From assembly GCA_002077065.1 (NCBI GenBank), contig NAJO01000012.1:310001-374000 (forward strand): DNA of 64,000 nt, given 5' to 3'. The notes beneath the pieces are model-generated. The model was not told where the DNA came from and did no database searches. It saw only the letters and a list, made by a program, of their open reading frames with translations. This DNA is from Cryoendolithus antarcticus (taxonomy: Eukaryota > Ascomycota > Dothideomycetes > Cladosporiales > Cladosporiaceae). Below are positions 35,831-48,010 of the stretch, one piece after another. A program made the position numbers and the translations under genes. Every line of letters begins with the position of its first letter. Position 1 is the stretch's first letter.

Positions 35831-37381
35831 ATGTTCGCGATGGCACCACGATCTGCCATCTTCTACAGCGCGCTGCTGTTCAGCGCAACAGCTTTCGCAG
35901 CGCAATTTTCGAACACTACAACCACGGCCCAATTCATAGGGTCTGCAAAAGGCTCACCAATCGAGGAGGCTACGCAGACGAGTCTGGAGGTCCCAAGCAC
36001 GTCGCCAGCGGAGACCGTCATCACAACGACGTATAGCGAGCCGGCTGCAGTGCCAGCCACATTGTCAACGTCTTCGACTTCGCCGACGTCGTATCTGCCT
36101 ACTACCTCGCAGTTGACCACGACTACACCAGTCACCACTCCAGACACAACGTACATCCCTCCTGCAACTACCCCGGTGACAACAGCGACCACATCCGTCA
36201 CTACACCCGAGACATCGTACCCTCCGCCTACTACCAAATCAAGCACGACGACCACTCCAACCACTACGCCTGTCACTACGGCAGCGACGACACCAGTCAC
36301 TACACCGGAGACATACGTCCCATCTACTACAACACCTCCATCATCGTCGAGCACCACTACGCCAGCCGTGGCATCTTCGCCTGTTGTAGCGACCTCGGAG
36401 ACGTCGCTTGCTGTGCCTACTACGGAGGCCTCGCAAACGTCGCTGCAAGGTTCCACTACCTCGCCAGCCTTCACATATAAGCCTGACACCTCAATCATCG
36501 AGACCGCACCCACGACTACCGCTACCGGTAACACCGAGAAGCCCTTCACTTATGTCCCCGCCACCAGCGCCACGACAGCGGCCACCTCTGGCACTACCTC
36601 AGTTGAGAATCCACCGATCGCATACACGTCCGCTGAGTCCGTCTCCGCACCCAGCAATGGCCCTTCTACGACCGCAGTTGCGACTGCACAGACCTCGAAT
36701 GGCATTGTCATCGTGCCTGCGTCCTCGAACACGGATACGTCAATCTCGGCCTGGACAACTCACACCCTTTCCAATGGCATAATGTTTGCCCCAACCTCGT
36801 CCGCGCCCTCGCCCTACGCTCCTGGCGCAGCTTCCACTCACACCTTGATTAACGGCATCGCATTTGCGCCGACCTCTACCGCTGCTTCTACTGGCCTTCT
36901 CACAATCTCCATGATCCCCTCGGGCTCACACGCCGGCGCCCTAGTCTATGGCTCGCAAACCCTGACCCTAGGCTCAACCCTCACTGCACCAGGCGGCACG
37001 CGCATAGCGCTTGAGACCATCTCAGGCAGCACCGCAGTCGTCGTAGCCGGGCCAACAACCACAGCCTCAGCTTTCCTGCCCGTTAGGCCTTCGGCGACGA
37101 AAAGTGTGGCGAGCAGCGAGGCGAGCACGACGGGTATGGCTGAGATCATCGTCTCAGGCCACACCTGGCGAGCCAGCGGCGTAACGCTTAGCGCTGGCGG
37201 CCCTACGACAATGGCTACAGGGACGAAGACGGGGACTGGCAGTGGGGCTACGATTGTGGCAGGAGCGAGTGGGAGTGCGACGCCGAGCCCAGGGCTTTAC
37301 AGCGGTGGAGCTGGCAACGTTGCAGTGTCTGGGCTGGGAATGCTGGGCGCAGTCGCAGTGGGTTTGGTGGCTGTGTGGTGA
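35831..37381 (+). CDS. Large GPI-anchored mucin-like surface protein
   Basis: 516 residues, intronless. An N-terminal signal peptide (APRSAIFYSALLFSATAFAA) is followed by about 180 residues of Thr/Ser/Pro with irregular TTTPVTTPET-type repeats, for example at residues 95-165. A second half follows with two copies of a THTLxNGIxFAPTS motif (near residues 312 and 335). The C-terminus is hydrophobic (GLGMLGAVAVGLVAVW) after a Gly/Ser/Ala-rich cleavage region, fitting a GPI anchor. The first ATG (35831) is used; a second at 35840 would serve equally. Likely a heavily O-mannosylated wall protein for adhesion or shielding (inference). It resembles the GPI protein at 3849-4866 in composition only. 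Confidence 0.85.
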   Translation: MFAMAPRSAIFYSALLFSATAFAAQFSNTTTTAQFIGSAKGSPIEEATQTSLEVPSTSPAETVITTTYSEPAAVPATLSTSSTSPTSYLPTTSQLTTTTPVTTPDTTYIPPATTPVTTATTSVTTPETSYPPPTTKSSTTTTPTTTPVTTAATTPVTTPETYVPSTTTPPSSSSTTTPAVASSPVVATSETSLAVPTTEASQTSLQGSTTSPAFTYKPDTSIIETAPTTTATGNTEKPFTYVPATSATTAATSGTTSVENPPIAYTSAESVSAPSNGPSTTAVATAQTSNGIVIVPASSNTDTSISAWTTHTLSNGIMFAPTSSAPSPYAPGAASTHTLINGIAFAPTSTAASTGLLTISMIPSGSHAGALVYGSQTLTLGSTLTAPGGTRIALETISGSTAVVVAGPTTTASAFLPVRPSATKSVASSEASTTGMAEIIVSGHTWRASGVTLSAGGPTTMATGTKTGTGSGATIVAGASGSATPSPGLYSGGAGNVAVSGLGMLGAVAVGLVAVW

Positions 37382-38153
37382 GGTTGAGAGTGAGGGCGAA
37401 GCTTATGAGGTTATGCCGGCGATACACCCAAGGCGCAGGCGTAGGGAGTGAGGAGTTGGGAGGAGGGTGTAATTCGAAGGGAGGGATTTGAGGATAGGGA
37501 ATTGTAATTTATGAATGGAGGGTTCGTTTCATATATGTACTGCCACTCCAGGACATGACTCTCGCAGAAGCAGTTCAGTAGAGTACTGCATGACTTCAGG
37601 CAACACGCTCTGAGCGTACTAATAGGCCTGAGGTCGCTGACTCCGCCAGGCTGCTGGTGTTTCTGCAAGGCAAAGGGAAGTTCAATCGACAGGGCACTAC
37701 ACTAGAGAAGCTTTTTCCAGTCAGTAAGATTACAGCCTATAGCTTGAGTTCAGGGCAGATTGTGAGGAGGTGTTAGGGTCAGACAGCAGTTGGACTACGA
37801 TTGGATCGACATAAAGAGTTCCGATCAGGTCTGTGAAAATCGAGTGCTTCATCAGGTGATACGTGGAGGACGCATGTTGTCAATGGGGAAATGGAGACTC
37901 ACTCAATGACACGCTCATTACTGTCTGCTCCTCCCAGTGACTCGATGAGTTGAAATGTTTGTATCGGGTAGAGAGTGACGGGCAGCAAGAAAGTTTGCTT
38001 AATCAATGCGGCTCGGCTAAATTTCCCCAATCAGTTCTATCGTCACTGCTTGTGATCGACCACGGCGATTCAATCCCTTCTCTCTCAAGGCCGCATATAC
38101 ACGCGTCATGCGGCTACACTCTTTCCCATACGCTCGCTGACACTCATCTGCAT
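37382..38153. other. Intergenic region upstream of LSM1
   Basis: 772 bp holding the mucin 3' flank and the LSM1 promoter. No other gene is supported. Confidence 0.45.
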
Positions 38154-38834
38154 ATGGAGAATCTTTCTCTCCATGATGCCGGCCCGTCTGGACCGCCGCC
38201 GCCGCCTGGCCAGCAGCAGCAACAGATGCCTCCGCCGGTCCCTCAACTTCCGCCCCAGATGTTCACGACTGCTGCGCAACTGCTGGATCTGACGGACAGT
38301 GAGTGATGAGTAGCGACGAGACAGAAAGTTGATGCAGTACTAACAAGGTCGAAAGAGAAGCTCATGATCGCACTGAGGGACGGCAGGAAACTCATCGGAG
38401 TGTTGAGAAGCTGGGATCAGTTTGGTAGGACTCGGCAATACGCCTCAACAGGGTGAGTGACAGAGGCTGAGATCATGTTTTGCAGGCAATCTGGTTCTAC
38501 AGGACACAGTCGAGCGTATGTTTGTACAGAATCTCTACGCGGACGTTGAGCGCGGCCTTTTCCTGGTACGCGGAGAAAACGTCACATTATTGGGCGAGAT
38601 CGTATGTTCAGCGATACGCCCATCAGCCAGCTACAGAACGTCGCTCACACTTCCTCGCAGGATCTTGACAAGGACGACTACGTACCAGAGCCCTACAAAC
38701 TAGCCCCTGTGGGCGAGGTCTTCGCGCTAAAGAAGGCCGAAGATGCAAAGGCAAAGAAGACCGATCTGAGCAAGCAGAAGAAGCTCGCTGCCATCGGTTT
38801 TGAGAGCGAGCACCATGGTGAGGCTATCTTGTGA
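38154..38834 (+). CDS. LSM1: LSm1, Sm-like subunit of the Lsm1-7 decapping activator
   Basis: Part of the cytoplasmic Lsm1-7 ring that binds oligoadenylated mRNA 3' ends and promotes decapping. Four exons: 38154-38298, 38356-38424, 38486-38601 and 38661-38834; introns 38299-38355 (TACTAAC branch site), 38425-38485 and 38602-38660. 167 residues. A Pro/Gln-rich N-terminus leads into the Sm fold: LLDLTDKKLMIALRDGRK, IGVLRSWDQFGNLVLQD and FLVRGENVTLLGEID. The Lys/Ala-rich C-terminal tail (residues about 125-167) is typical of fungal Lsm1. For intron 1, donor 38299 with acceptor 38355 is preferred because it gives the family LTDKKL. An alternative donor four codons later would give an insertion. 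Confidence 0.95.
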
Positions 38835-39889
38835 GCGCCCATGTTACCATGGCACCAAGACCAGCACAGGCAAAGCTCTAGCCCGGGCACCCAGGTGAGG
38901 GCGATGGAGAAACGGAAGGGAGGCCATCAGATGTGGATGCTCGATGAGTACTCTCACTGTTCTATACGTCTTGAACATGCGGACGTGATGCATCCTGGGG
39001 CCAGCAGATCTTTCCTGGCGCCCAGAGCTAGCCAATTCCGAAAGGGAATCGATACAAGAAGGCTGGAAGCTCGTGGAGATGACAATCTTAGCCACATCTC
39101 ACGTCGCACTCGACGTCGAGACAGACACGAAACAAACGAACTCGCACGTCACGAGCACAGACAATGTTTGGCACTTGACCAATTTGCGACTAGTCCGTGC
39201 GCCCCGCGCCTTCTCAGACTTCACTTCACACTTCGCTTTCATTTTTTCACCTTGCTTTGTTTAACGCGTTTCGTTAACTTCACGACACCACTGTAACAAC
39301 ACGAATACTCTCGTTCTCGTCTCGGCGATCTCGGCACGCGCCTCGTAAATGCACATGTTCGTCTGAACATATGAGAAAGGAGTCTACTATACTCACATGT
39401 ACGCACATATGGTACCACGTGTTCGCGCTGCAGGTGCTTTTGCTCGGGGTGGGTTGCTCTTTCCTTCACTGAGTCTTGACACCACCTGCACCACTGCGGG
39501 AGATTGCGGCGATCATCAGCAACGCCGCACTGTGAAGAGATTTCATCCACTTCACCACTTCATCCACTTGACCACACGACACATCGACATCGAACACATT
39601 GTCATCGTCTAGGGCCACGGTCGACTTGCACGTATAAGCGCCTTGCACTTGGACCATATCTTCTGGACTCGCCACCCTCTGGTCTCGCCAGTACCTGGAC
39701 GAGCAGCAGACAGCAGACAGCAACACACAGCAGCAGTAGCAGTACTACCACTCTGGACCGGCATCACTGCGCATCGCCGGAAGTCCTGCGGACTCTCTAC
39801 TAACGTCCTCACAGGCGCTTCGTCTTCGTGCGAGCAATCACCTTCTGTGTTTCTAGATCTCGGTCCGTTCGCCCGGACGTTGACCCACG
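38835..39889. other. Intergenic region before the 39.9 kb gene
   Basis: 1,055 bp. The last few hundred bases are C/A-rich with CAGCAG runs (about 39.72-39.75 kb) and probably form promoter and leader of the next gene. No gene is supported. Confidence 0.45.
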
Positions 39890-42291
39890 ATGTCGTACGA
39901 CAGCTCGGACGACAGCAACAGCGACACCATCCACGTCGCATCCGCTCTGGTCCTGGACGAGAGCGATAACGAGAATCCGCTGCGAGTGAAAGAGGAGCTC
40001 GAACGCGGCCAAATGCGTCGCGTACGCGCAGAGGCTGAGAAAGCCTCTTACAAGGGCAAAGACAAAGGCCGTGTCAGCACGAGCGAAGCCACTTCGGATG
40101 ACTCAGTCACGTCTGAAGAGATCACCGACGCGACCAGCGACTCAGGGTCCGACGTCGAAGAATACACATTCACGGCTGAAGATGACGCGGACGAATTGCT
40201 TGCTGTCATGGAGATCGAAGACTTCGTTGACGACGAGACCGAGGTCGATGATGACGCGAGAAGTCACATATCCGTTTCATCTGACATCGAGGAGGATGGT
40301 CAAGTCAAGATTTACGACCTCGATCTGCACCCGTGGCGTAGGATGAATCGCGCCGAGCGCCTGCTTTTCGAGTCTCAATTCGGGCAGACCTTTGAGCAGC
40401 CGGTCAAAGGATCTTGGAACATGACCGAGGACCACCATCGCGTGCTGGACGAGATGATGTTCCGCTATGCTGCAGAGGTCCCCTTCGCATACTGGGTCTC
40501 GAATAAGATCACGGTCCAGGAATGGGTCATGAGGCATTATCAGCGTCAGACCTGGCGTCAGAACTTTGGCAGAGTGTATGACCGCCCCACACGTCCTCAT
40601 CAGCAGCAGCAGCTACAAGATCCGCAGCTCCCATACCCGGGTGCACACCATATGGGAGCTCCACTTCCAAGCCAGCATCGCCGATCGACGGCTCTGCCCT
40701 TACACAAGGTGAGCATGCCGCCTGGCTCACAATCGTTCCTGGGCCATGGCCAGTACAATGTCCAGCACATGCACGGCCTGGACGCGATACTCGGCACTTC
40801 TCAGCCTCAGCGCATGCCATATCCGGAGATGGTCAACCAAGGCGACCTGACGTACTTGCCGAGTCAGCCTTACCCAGGCCTTGTTATGGGACCATACAGG
40901 TACATTGTACACCAGCGTTCCTGTCATGTTGAATCGAAGACTGACTGAATCATAGCCACGGGAATCTCCGATCGTCACCGCCCAGAAACAAGAAGTCCAG
41001 CCCTGCGCTACCTCCACCAACTCCACCTTACGTGATACGCCCGAGACCTGTGAACATCAAGGCACCTCCGAAGACGAGCCGTGGGACGAAGCGTCGCCAG
41101 GCAGAGGCCGACGACTTCCCATGGAATCGTGACTTCGACTTCATCAAAGCCAAGATCGCCGCTCAGTCGTCAAAGGCCTGGGATATGTCGATCTACGACG
41201 CCAGCACGCTGAAAGCCATGGAGGCTGTGCGGGCATCCAACATGCCGATCTTTGAGGGCCTCGAGGACACCATCACAAGCAAGCAGAAGAACGGTCGCTT
41301 GGCGAAGAAGGCGAAGGAGGTGTCGTCTGACCCTGTCAGTGAGGATGAGAGCCCAGCACCGCGCCAAAAGGGTGGTCGTAGAAAGGCTACCGACAATGGC
41401 AACAGCTCGCCCGCTCCTGACAACAGCGCGCTTGTCGGGAACTTTGCTTTCGAGAGCGAAAATGATCGAGCGAGGGCTTTGAGCTTGAGTCCGAAGATGA
41501 CCAAGCCCGAGGACCTCATCATCGCCGGCGAGGACATGGCGATTTCACTGGACGTGTTGGCGACTATCAAGATCTTCTGGAGCCCTGGCAACAAAGGCCC
41601 ATCGCAGAACCTGCGCCATGCTGTCTTCAGCGTCAAAGATGCCATCCTCACGCACCAGCAGCTCGCTCAGACGAAGATTCTCAACGAGACTGCGGCCAAG
41701 TGCATCATCGACTTCCGCCCCGATCTCCTCTGGCGCGAGACTCTCATACGCCTCCTCAGCGAAGGCAACATGAGCAACAAAGAGATTCGCGATCGCGTCT
41801 GCCTCAACGGCTGCAACTCCGACCGTGCTACTATTACTAAGCGCCTTGGTGCTGCGCTCGGTAACAACAGCAGCACTGTCAAAGAGAACTACGAGGCTGA
41901 GGTGAAGTATGTGAGGTGGGCGAACGGCAACAGGCGCGATTACAAGGACTACCAGAGCTTCTTCGGCAAGCACCCGCCGCCGGTGAGAGAGCTGGTGTAT
42001 CCAAAGATGCCTGAGGGGACTGTGGTGCAGGTCAGCAGCGATGTTGATCCTGAGGCTGAGGAGGGGCGTCCGAGGAAGAAGCTGAACTTGACTACGAAGG
42101 GGTTGAAGAGGAAGGAGAGTGAGTTGAGCAGCAGCGCGGTCACTTCTGCGGCTGAGGAGCAGGATGTGAGGATGAGGGATGTGGGTACGCAGGCTCAGGA
42201 GGTGATTGAGCAGGAGGCTGGGGCCGAGGAAAACGTTGAGGATGCGGTCTCGCTGCAGGGCTCGGATTTGTTGGATGAGATGTCTGACTGA
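39890..42291 (+). CDS. Unrecognised acidic, probably nuclear protein
   Basis: 781 residues; exons 39890-40899 and 40956-42291, intron 40900-40955. I do not recognise the family. Order of features: an acidic Ser/Asp/Glu N-terminus (about 1-145); a compact segment near 145-220 rich in Trp and aromatics (LHPWRRMNRAERLLFESQFG, EVPFAYWVSNKITVQEWV); a Pro/Gln/His-rich linker; a basic Pro stretch; a second ordered segment (about 500-660: LDVLATIKIFWSPGNKGPSQ, LIRLLSEGNMSNKEIRDRV, DYQSFFGKHPPP); and an acidic tail with KKLNLTTKGLKRK basic patches. The mix of acidic and basic low complexity suggests a chromatin or transcription role (inference). No catalytic motif seen. Confidence 0.8.
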
Positions 42292-43145
42292 GGGCCCACT
42301 CTACAGCCAAACGATGCATGGTCCGCTACACACAACACTGCATGCGCAAGCTTCCCACCACTCGCGGACACTCTGTCGACGGGTGATGCGAGCTTCGACG
42401 ACTTCGCAGGTCTCAGCCGGAGCACTGATCATCACCACGACGGCTCTCAGCTCACTACAAAAGCTCAGCTTTCGCTCAGCTTTCTCCACGCCTTGCTTTC
42501 ACTTTGGTCTCCGGGCAACGAGCACAGGAAAAAGGCCGATTCTCTTGCGTTCCTGCTGCGTTGCGTATTATGGGCGAGACTGTTGACACGCCGCGATACA
42601 CGGTTCTCGGGCACTTCCCATGGAGTACATGGCGATTGCTATCTGGTAGAGGCGTCTTGGCAGACGGGGGATTACAATGGCTAGATACCCAGGATTGCAT
42701 TGGAGTGGTTGGCGTGTTTTGCAAGGGTAAATCACTCGCGACGCTTGAGTAGTCAGTGAATCAAAAGAACTTAATACATGATCACCATTTCACTCGTCCA
42801 TGGCACTGTCTGCGCCATGCGCCGCCCGTTTCCCTGATGTAATGTCACTGATCGCCTCCCTTCTGTGTCTCCGATTACCTGGTACGTTGGCAGTGCTCCT
42901 ATACGCCTGGCTACGGCAGTGAGACATGCCCGTCCTGTCGTCGTGAGAGGCCAATTGTCTAATAGGCGAGCCTTGAAATTAGACTGTCTTCCACCGCTGA
43001 TAAATGTTGATAACACGGTACTGAAGATATTCGTAGTATCATGGGAGCGTACCAAACATCTTGATGAGCAGAGTGTTGATGCGACGTATGAGCATTGTCA
43101 TGGAGTTATACACATCATATGCATGTGCCATCGTAGTCACACTAC
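42292..43145. other. Intergenic, convergent 3' ends
   Basis: 854 bp between the 3' ends of the acidic protein gene and the MFS gene. Frames near 42.5-42.7 kb on both strands are unsupported. Confidence 0.45.
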
Positions 43146-45090
43146 CTAAAGCGTGTACCTGAACCCCTGCAGGCCCTCGATGACCTTGCCACCAGCAGCA
43201 GCCCGCTTGTTGGCACGCCAGAACTTAAACTCTAGCATGCAGCTAATGACAATGATCAATCCGCATGCAATCATAGTCGTCATGATTCCAGGCTTGTATC
43301 CAGTCAACTTATCCTGCTCCCTGAACACAGTGCTACCGATGATACCACCGATACCGCCAGCGCCGACGAGGGTTGCGGAAGCGAGCGCGCGCTTCCATTG
43401 CCCGCGGATATTGTTGGCTTGCCATGTAAGGACGCACGGAATGTTGGCGTTGGCTGAGGTGGTCGCGAGGAAGGCGCCCACGTATCGGGGCGCTGGAGCA
43501 TGCAGGAGACCTAGCATACCGAGGCCGATGATGCCATAGGCGGCGTTGATCATGACGAGGGGTCCGCGGATGTGGTACTTGTCGCCGACAACTGCACAGC
43601 CGAACATGACAATCGCTGCAAGGACGTAGGGCGGGGCTGGGAAGTTGTGTCAGTACAAGATCGCATTCAGCGCTATGGGGTGGATTTCCTTACCAATGAG
43701 ACACTGGGACGCGGCTACAGAAAAGCCCATGGTGTTAAGGATGATGGGCAGGAAATAGGCTATGCGACTGGTCAGCTCGGTTCCTGCTAGAGTGGTGTCG
43801 TCAAGGATAACATACCAATGGCGTACGTGACGGTCGTCGTCAAGCCAAACAGGCAAGCGAACCCAAGCACCTTGAGATCCAGAGCACCACGAAGGTACGT
43901 GCCGACATGAAACGGCTCCGGAACGACATCATGCCTGTCCTTCTCAACACGAGCGACAACGAAGGCGGCTTCGCGTTCATCAAGGAAGGCCATGGTGAAG
44001 CCGCCCTTCTTGGCTGCGAGCTCAGGAAAGTCGACAAGGGTGAAGATGCCGACGCAGCCAACGACAACTGTGATCAAGCCCTGCATGATGAAGATCCACC
44101 TCCAGCCTGCGATACCCTCCATGATGCCGGGCTTGATATTAGGCTTGGCCTTGGTTGGGCCGTAATGCTGACCATAATCTTTGCCGAGGTTGCCAAGTCC
44201 GTTCATTTGCCAAAAGCCGTACGCGAGGATGCCGCTGAAGGCCGATGACATCGAGCCAATGAGGTAGAAAACGGCATTACGCTTCTGTAGCTCGTAGCGC
44301 GGGTACCAGCAGGAGAGTAGATATGCGCACCCAGGGAAGAATCCGGCCTCGAAAATACCCAGTACAAGACGTAGAGGTATCATTTGGTCCCAAGTCTTGA
44401 CAAACGCGAACATTATCATCGTGATTCCCCAAAGGATGCAGATAGTTGGCAAGAAGACACGCGGGCCGACCTTGCGGAGAATGACCGTCGCAGGTGGTTG
44501 CAGGAAGACGTATGTGAGGAAGAAGACCAGCACGATGATGGAGTATCGCTCGCCAATCAGCTTCAAGTCGACGGCCATGCCAGCCACTGCAGCGATGCCA
44601 AGATTCGTTCGATCCATGAGGGAGACGCAATACCTGTGAGAGCATAGTCAGAGGACTGTCCGATTGTTGCGTTTTGAGTCGGTCGTTCTCGCCGGCCATC
44701 AGATACAGTGTATGCATTGATGAGTGCATCTGCGGCAGCGTGCGCGCTATTCTCCCGTGAAAGTACAAAGTTATCGGCCATGTTGTGGCACGAAGGTAGG
44801 GCTCTCACAACCAGAACAGTGGCGTTCCGCAATGGCAGTCGAGTCGACATGACTGCCATATTGTCGACAGGGTTGGGGTGATGATATGGGACAACTTACA
44901 TGAAGCCACAAGTCAATACCAGACGTTTGTCAATCCGCCTCAGCACCTTCTTCTGCTCCTCTGGCGTGAGAGCATCGATGTGAGCATTATTCTCTGCCTC
45001 CGAGTCGGTGTCCGACACCTTACGTTCCAGCTCGTCGACCTGGTACTTCTCGTTATCGACATTGTGGTGGGGCTGAACGTGAGTCGCCAT
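43146..45090 (-). CDS. MFS anion:cation symporter, DAL5/allantoate permease-like
   Basis: Plasma-membrane importer of the ACS family, which takes up allantoate, ureidosuccinate, nicotinate, vitamins or other carboxylates. Exons 44900-45090, 43816-44633, 43694-43759 and 43146-43636; introns 44634-44899, 43760-43815 and 43637-43693. 521 residues. Seen: a hydrophilic N-terminus with LRRIDKRLVLTCGFM, then YCVSLMDRTNLGIA in helix 1, RLVLGIFEAGFFPGCAYLLS in helix 4, GWRWIFIMQGLITVV in helix 6, FLPIILNTMGFS in helix 7 and NIRGQWKRALASA. Intron 1 is long (266 nt) compared with its neighbours but has good borders and restores helix 1. The substrate cannot be deduced. The P450 next upstream on the same strand suggests no firm pathway. 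Confidence 0.92.
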
Positions 45091-46321
45091 CTTGCTGCCT
45101 GGTAAGACCCAAATATTCCACGAAACAGAGGGAAAGCACTGTAAGAGGGTGAAGCGATCTACGAAGCCTTACCGATAAGAGCGCATGGGCTGGTCATCTA
45201 CTTGTAAGCCGGCCACTCGCCTCACCCTCGGATACTGACTGCATGTCACAGAGTCAAATACCGCGGTAGGCGTGTCTGGGCAGCGGGAGCCAAGGACCTG
45301 GGGTCAAGCTGGCCAGCCATACTCACTTCGGTGCAGTCAGCGCGAAGTCTAGGCGCACCTCCAAAACGTGGGGACGGCAATGAGTCCAGACCGGATACCG
45401 TTCTTGGCTCAAGCTCTTCCGCCAATCCCCGTGCGGGAAATGGCGCGAAAAGTCGATCTGGGGTGATTTTGCGGGGAAGGTGCGCAACCTCACCACGCGA
45501 CGGGCGTGTGGTGCATGCATCGGGTGACACCGACTTGGCTTGCCCTGCCCCATCACTGCATATTGATGTGGTCACTCCCAAGCCTGGCCAAGGTCGACTA
45601 GCCGCTTCCTGCATGCAAGTCACATTGAGCATGTTACCGGTGGGAATGATCTCCGATGCAGCAGTGCCGACCAATAATGAGGCGATTGCTTGATTACTCG
45701 CCTCGGTGCAGTGTCCGGGGTTCATCAAGCCCACTGACAATACAGATGACTGCGTCGTGCAATAGTCTTCATGGCCACGCGAGACGTTGCGCAAGATTCC
45801 CATGTGGCCAGCAAGGTAGGTTCGCCGTCGCGTGCCGTCGCAGCTGCAAGTCACAACCTTCGGAGGATTTACCTTTTTGAACAAGTCCGCTTGGTAAAGT
45901 TTGTCTCGAGCGAGCGAAGCCTCGCGGGGTCGACGAATGCCAAGGGCGAGAGAGCCCTGGTCAATTCCACGATTGCCGGATTTCTTCCGCAACAAGGGCC
46001 AAGGGACCGTGTCGAGCAAGGAGTGACGACTGTACGTCCGTACAATGTGAACTTTTGGGAGCCTGCGAGGTCTCACCACACAGAATGATTCGGCTGACGC
46101 GCGAAAGTCTTATCCTATCCTCTGATGTTCGCGCAGGAGTACAAGACCAAACGTGCGTGCGCGACTGTCAGCTTCAGCCGACTGCATCGGTGTAAGCGAT
46201 CGGCAGTTTCGAATGCTTCTCGCTGGAGTCGAACGATACAGTCTGACAGTACTGGTGCACCGCTCCGGAGCTTCGCGGGATGAGATGCTGCTGCGAGCCT
46301 GCGACTAGCGATAAGCGAGCC
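45091..46321. other. Intergenic region between MFS permease and P450
   Basis: 1.23 kb holding the permease promoter and the P450 3' flank. Long overlapping frames exist on both strands (for example 45246-46079 minus), but composition is uneven and no domain is visible, so none is called. Confidence 0.45.
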
Positions 46322-48010
46322 TTACCTCGTCCGGACCTTACACTGCAAGCCAGTCTGGCGTACAAACCAATAGTCATGCAGAACCCACTCCTTCTCCGGA
46401 TTCGAGAGCTCAAAATCGAGCCGCCGGAGCACCTGCGGCACAAACTTCGATATCTCAAGCATCGAGATGTTTCGGCCCAAGCAAGTCCTTGAGCCGCCAC
46501 CGAACTAGGCCACATGTTAGACCGATGTATGCATTGGCGTAAACTAGTGGCACGCCACGCTTGCCAGGGACGGGAACAAGACTTGTGGACTTACCGCAAG
46601 GGAACTGCGCTCCATGGCTTTCAGAGTCAGCGAGTCAGCTTCATGCCATCTTTCTGGACGGAATGTTGCCGCGTCTCTGCCGTAGACTGACTCGTCGCGG
46701 GCTGTCACCCACGGGTTCCTGTGTGAGGGATTGTGTCAGTGGAGTTCCACCAACTTCAATGGGAAAACGAGCTCCGGCGCATCGACATACATGCCAACTA
46801 TTGTGCCGCCAGGGAGCCACGTGCCAGCGAGTTCAGCTCCACCAGTCGGTACCACCCGTTCCATTAACATGCCTACTGCTGGGTGCATGCGCAGAGCCTC
46901 CTTGATGACTGCCTGAAAGTATACGAGATCTTGTGCCTCAGCAAATGTCACCGGATCGGAAAGCCTTCCAGCCCTATCCGCCTCATCGATCTCTTTGAGT
47001 AGTTTCTCGTGGGCCGCTGGCGTACGACAAAGGTAATAGAATAGCGCTCGTAGTGTCGCAGCTGTTGTATCGCTGCCCGCGAAGATGTTGCTGACAGAGT
47101 GACTGAGCAATTGAGCGTCGCTCATGACTTGCTCTCCATCCTTGAATCGCTTGAATCGATCCAGCATGTCTGCCAGCTCCCCACTTCTCGACTCCTTGCT
47201 CTGATACCTCTGCAGTTGCTTCGCAGCAAAGTCGACGATGTACCGCGATGAGTTCAGTATTGCAATTGCGGGAATCTTGTTGGCCATACTCGAGACGAAT
47301 GTATTGCCGAAGAGGAAACGATGCAAACCTTCAACCTGGCCGACGACACTGTTGTACACCAGTCTACCCTCGATAGCCTCGATGATGTGGTCTACGTCCC
47401 GTTCCTGCTCCATCATTCCCAATCTGTTCGAGAACGTGATTGATGTGATCACATCGAAAGCGTACCAGTGAACCCATTGACCGAGATCTATGTCTTGCCC
47501 AATCTTACCGTCCATCTTTCGCAGAAAGATCTCCGAGCAAGTGTCGTTCATAGGCTCCAATTCCTTGAGTGTGGAAAGCGAATAGGCAGCCGCAATAGGC
47601 CGCTTTATGGCGCGATGTTTGGCCTCATCTCGCACGGAGAAGACTGTCGATCCTGGCTGGCCAGATGGGGTTTTGATATCGAATAGGCTGTACCACTCCG
47701 ATTTATGGAAGCTAGTCGCGATACCGTAGAGTTGCGGAATTGCAGCAGGATCGGAGATGGAGACGTGAGAAGGACCAATGCGGACTATAGGACCATATCT
47801 ACGGTGGAGGTCGAGATGATAGTTCATCTGATCGCCCTTCGCAGTGCTCCAGAGGCGGTCCAGGGAAGAGATAGAGGCAAGCCATGGTCCTGGTAGCGAG
47901 CGAAGGCCGGGCTTGAACCTCGTTGTCAGGCACTGCAGTGCAAAAGCGACGATGGCGAGGACTAGATATGTCTGCCACGATAGCAGTATTGAGATGAGAG
48001 AGGATTCCAT
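46322..48010 (-). CDS. Cytochrome P450 monooxygenase (pisatin-demethylase-like type)
   Basis: Membrane-bound heme monooxygenase of unknown substrate. Exons 46791-48010, 46595-46718 and 46322-46504; introns 46719-46790 and 46505-46594. 508 residues, full length. Residues 12-28 form the N-terminal anchor, followed by the Pro hinge LPGPW. I-helix AGSDTTA (311-317), K-helix EALR (371-374), PERW, and the heme loop FGGGSRTCLGR with Cys456 are all present. Without splicing the frame ends before PERW, so the introns are required. The overall pattern (YGPIVRIGPSHVSISDP) is like pisatin demethylase and related fungal CYPs for phenolics or secondary metabolites. No PKS, NRPS or terpene synthase lies in the window, so a biosynthetic cluster is not supported here. 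Confidence 0.93.

Noticed and set aside
45246..46079. 277-codon minus-strand open frame between permease and P450
   Set aside because: No domain or leader, overlaps open plus-strand frames, and lies in a promoter region; composition looks like high-GC chance.
43146..48010. Secondary-metabolite cluster (MFS, P450, nearby DUF1330-like and cupin genes)
   Set aside because: No backbone synthase, terpene cyclase or pathway regulator in the window; the genes are interspersed with housekeeping HIT and COX11 genes.
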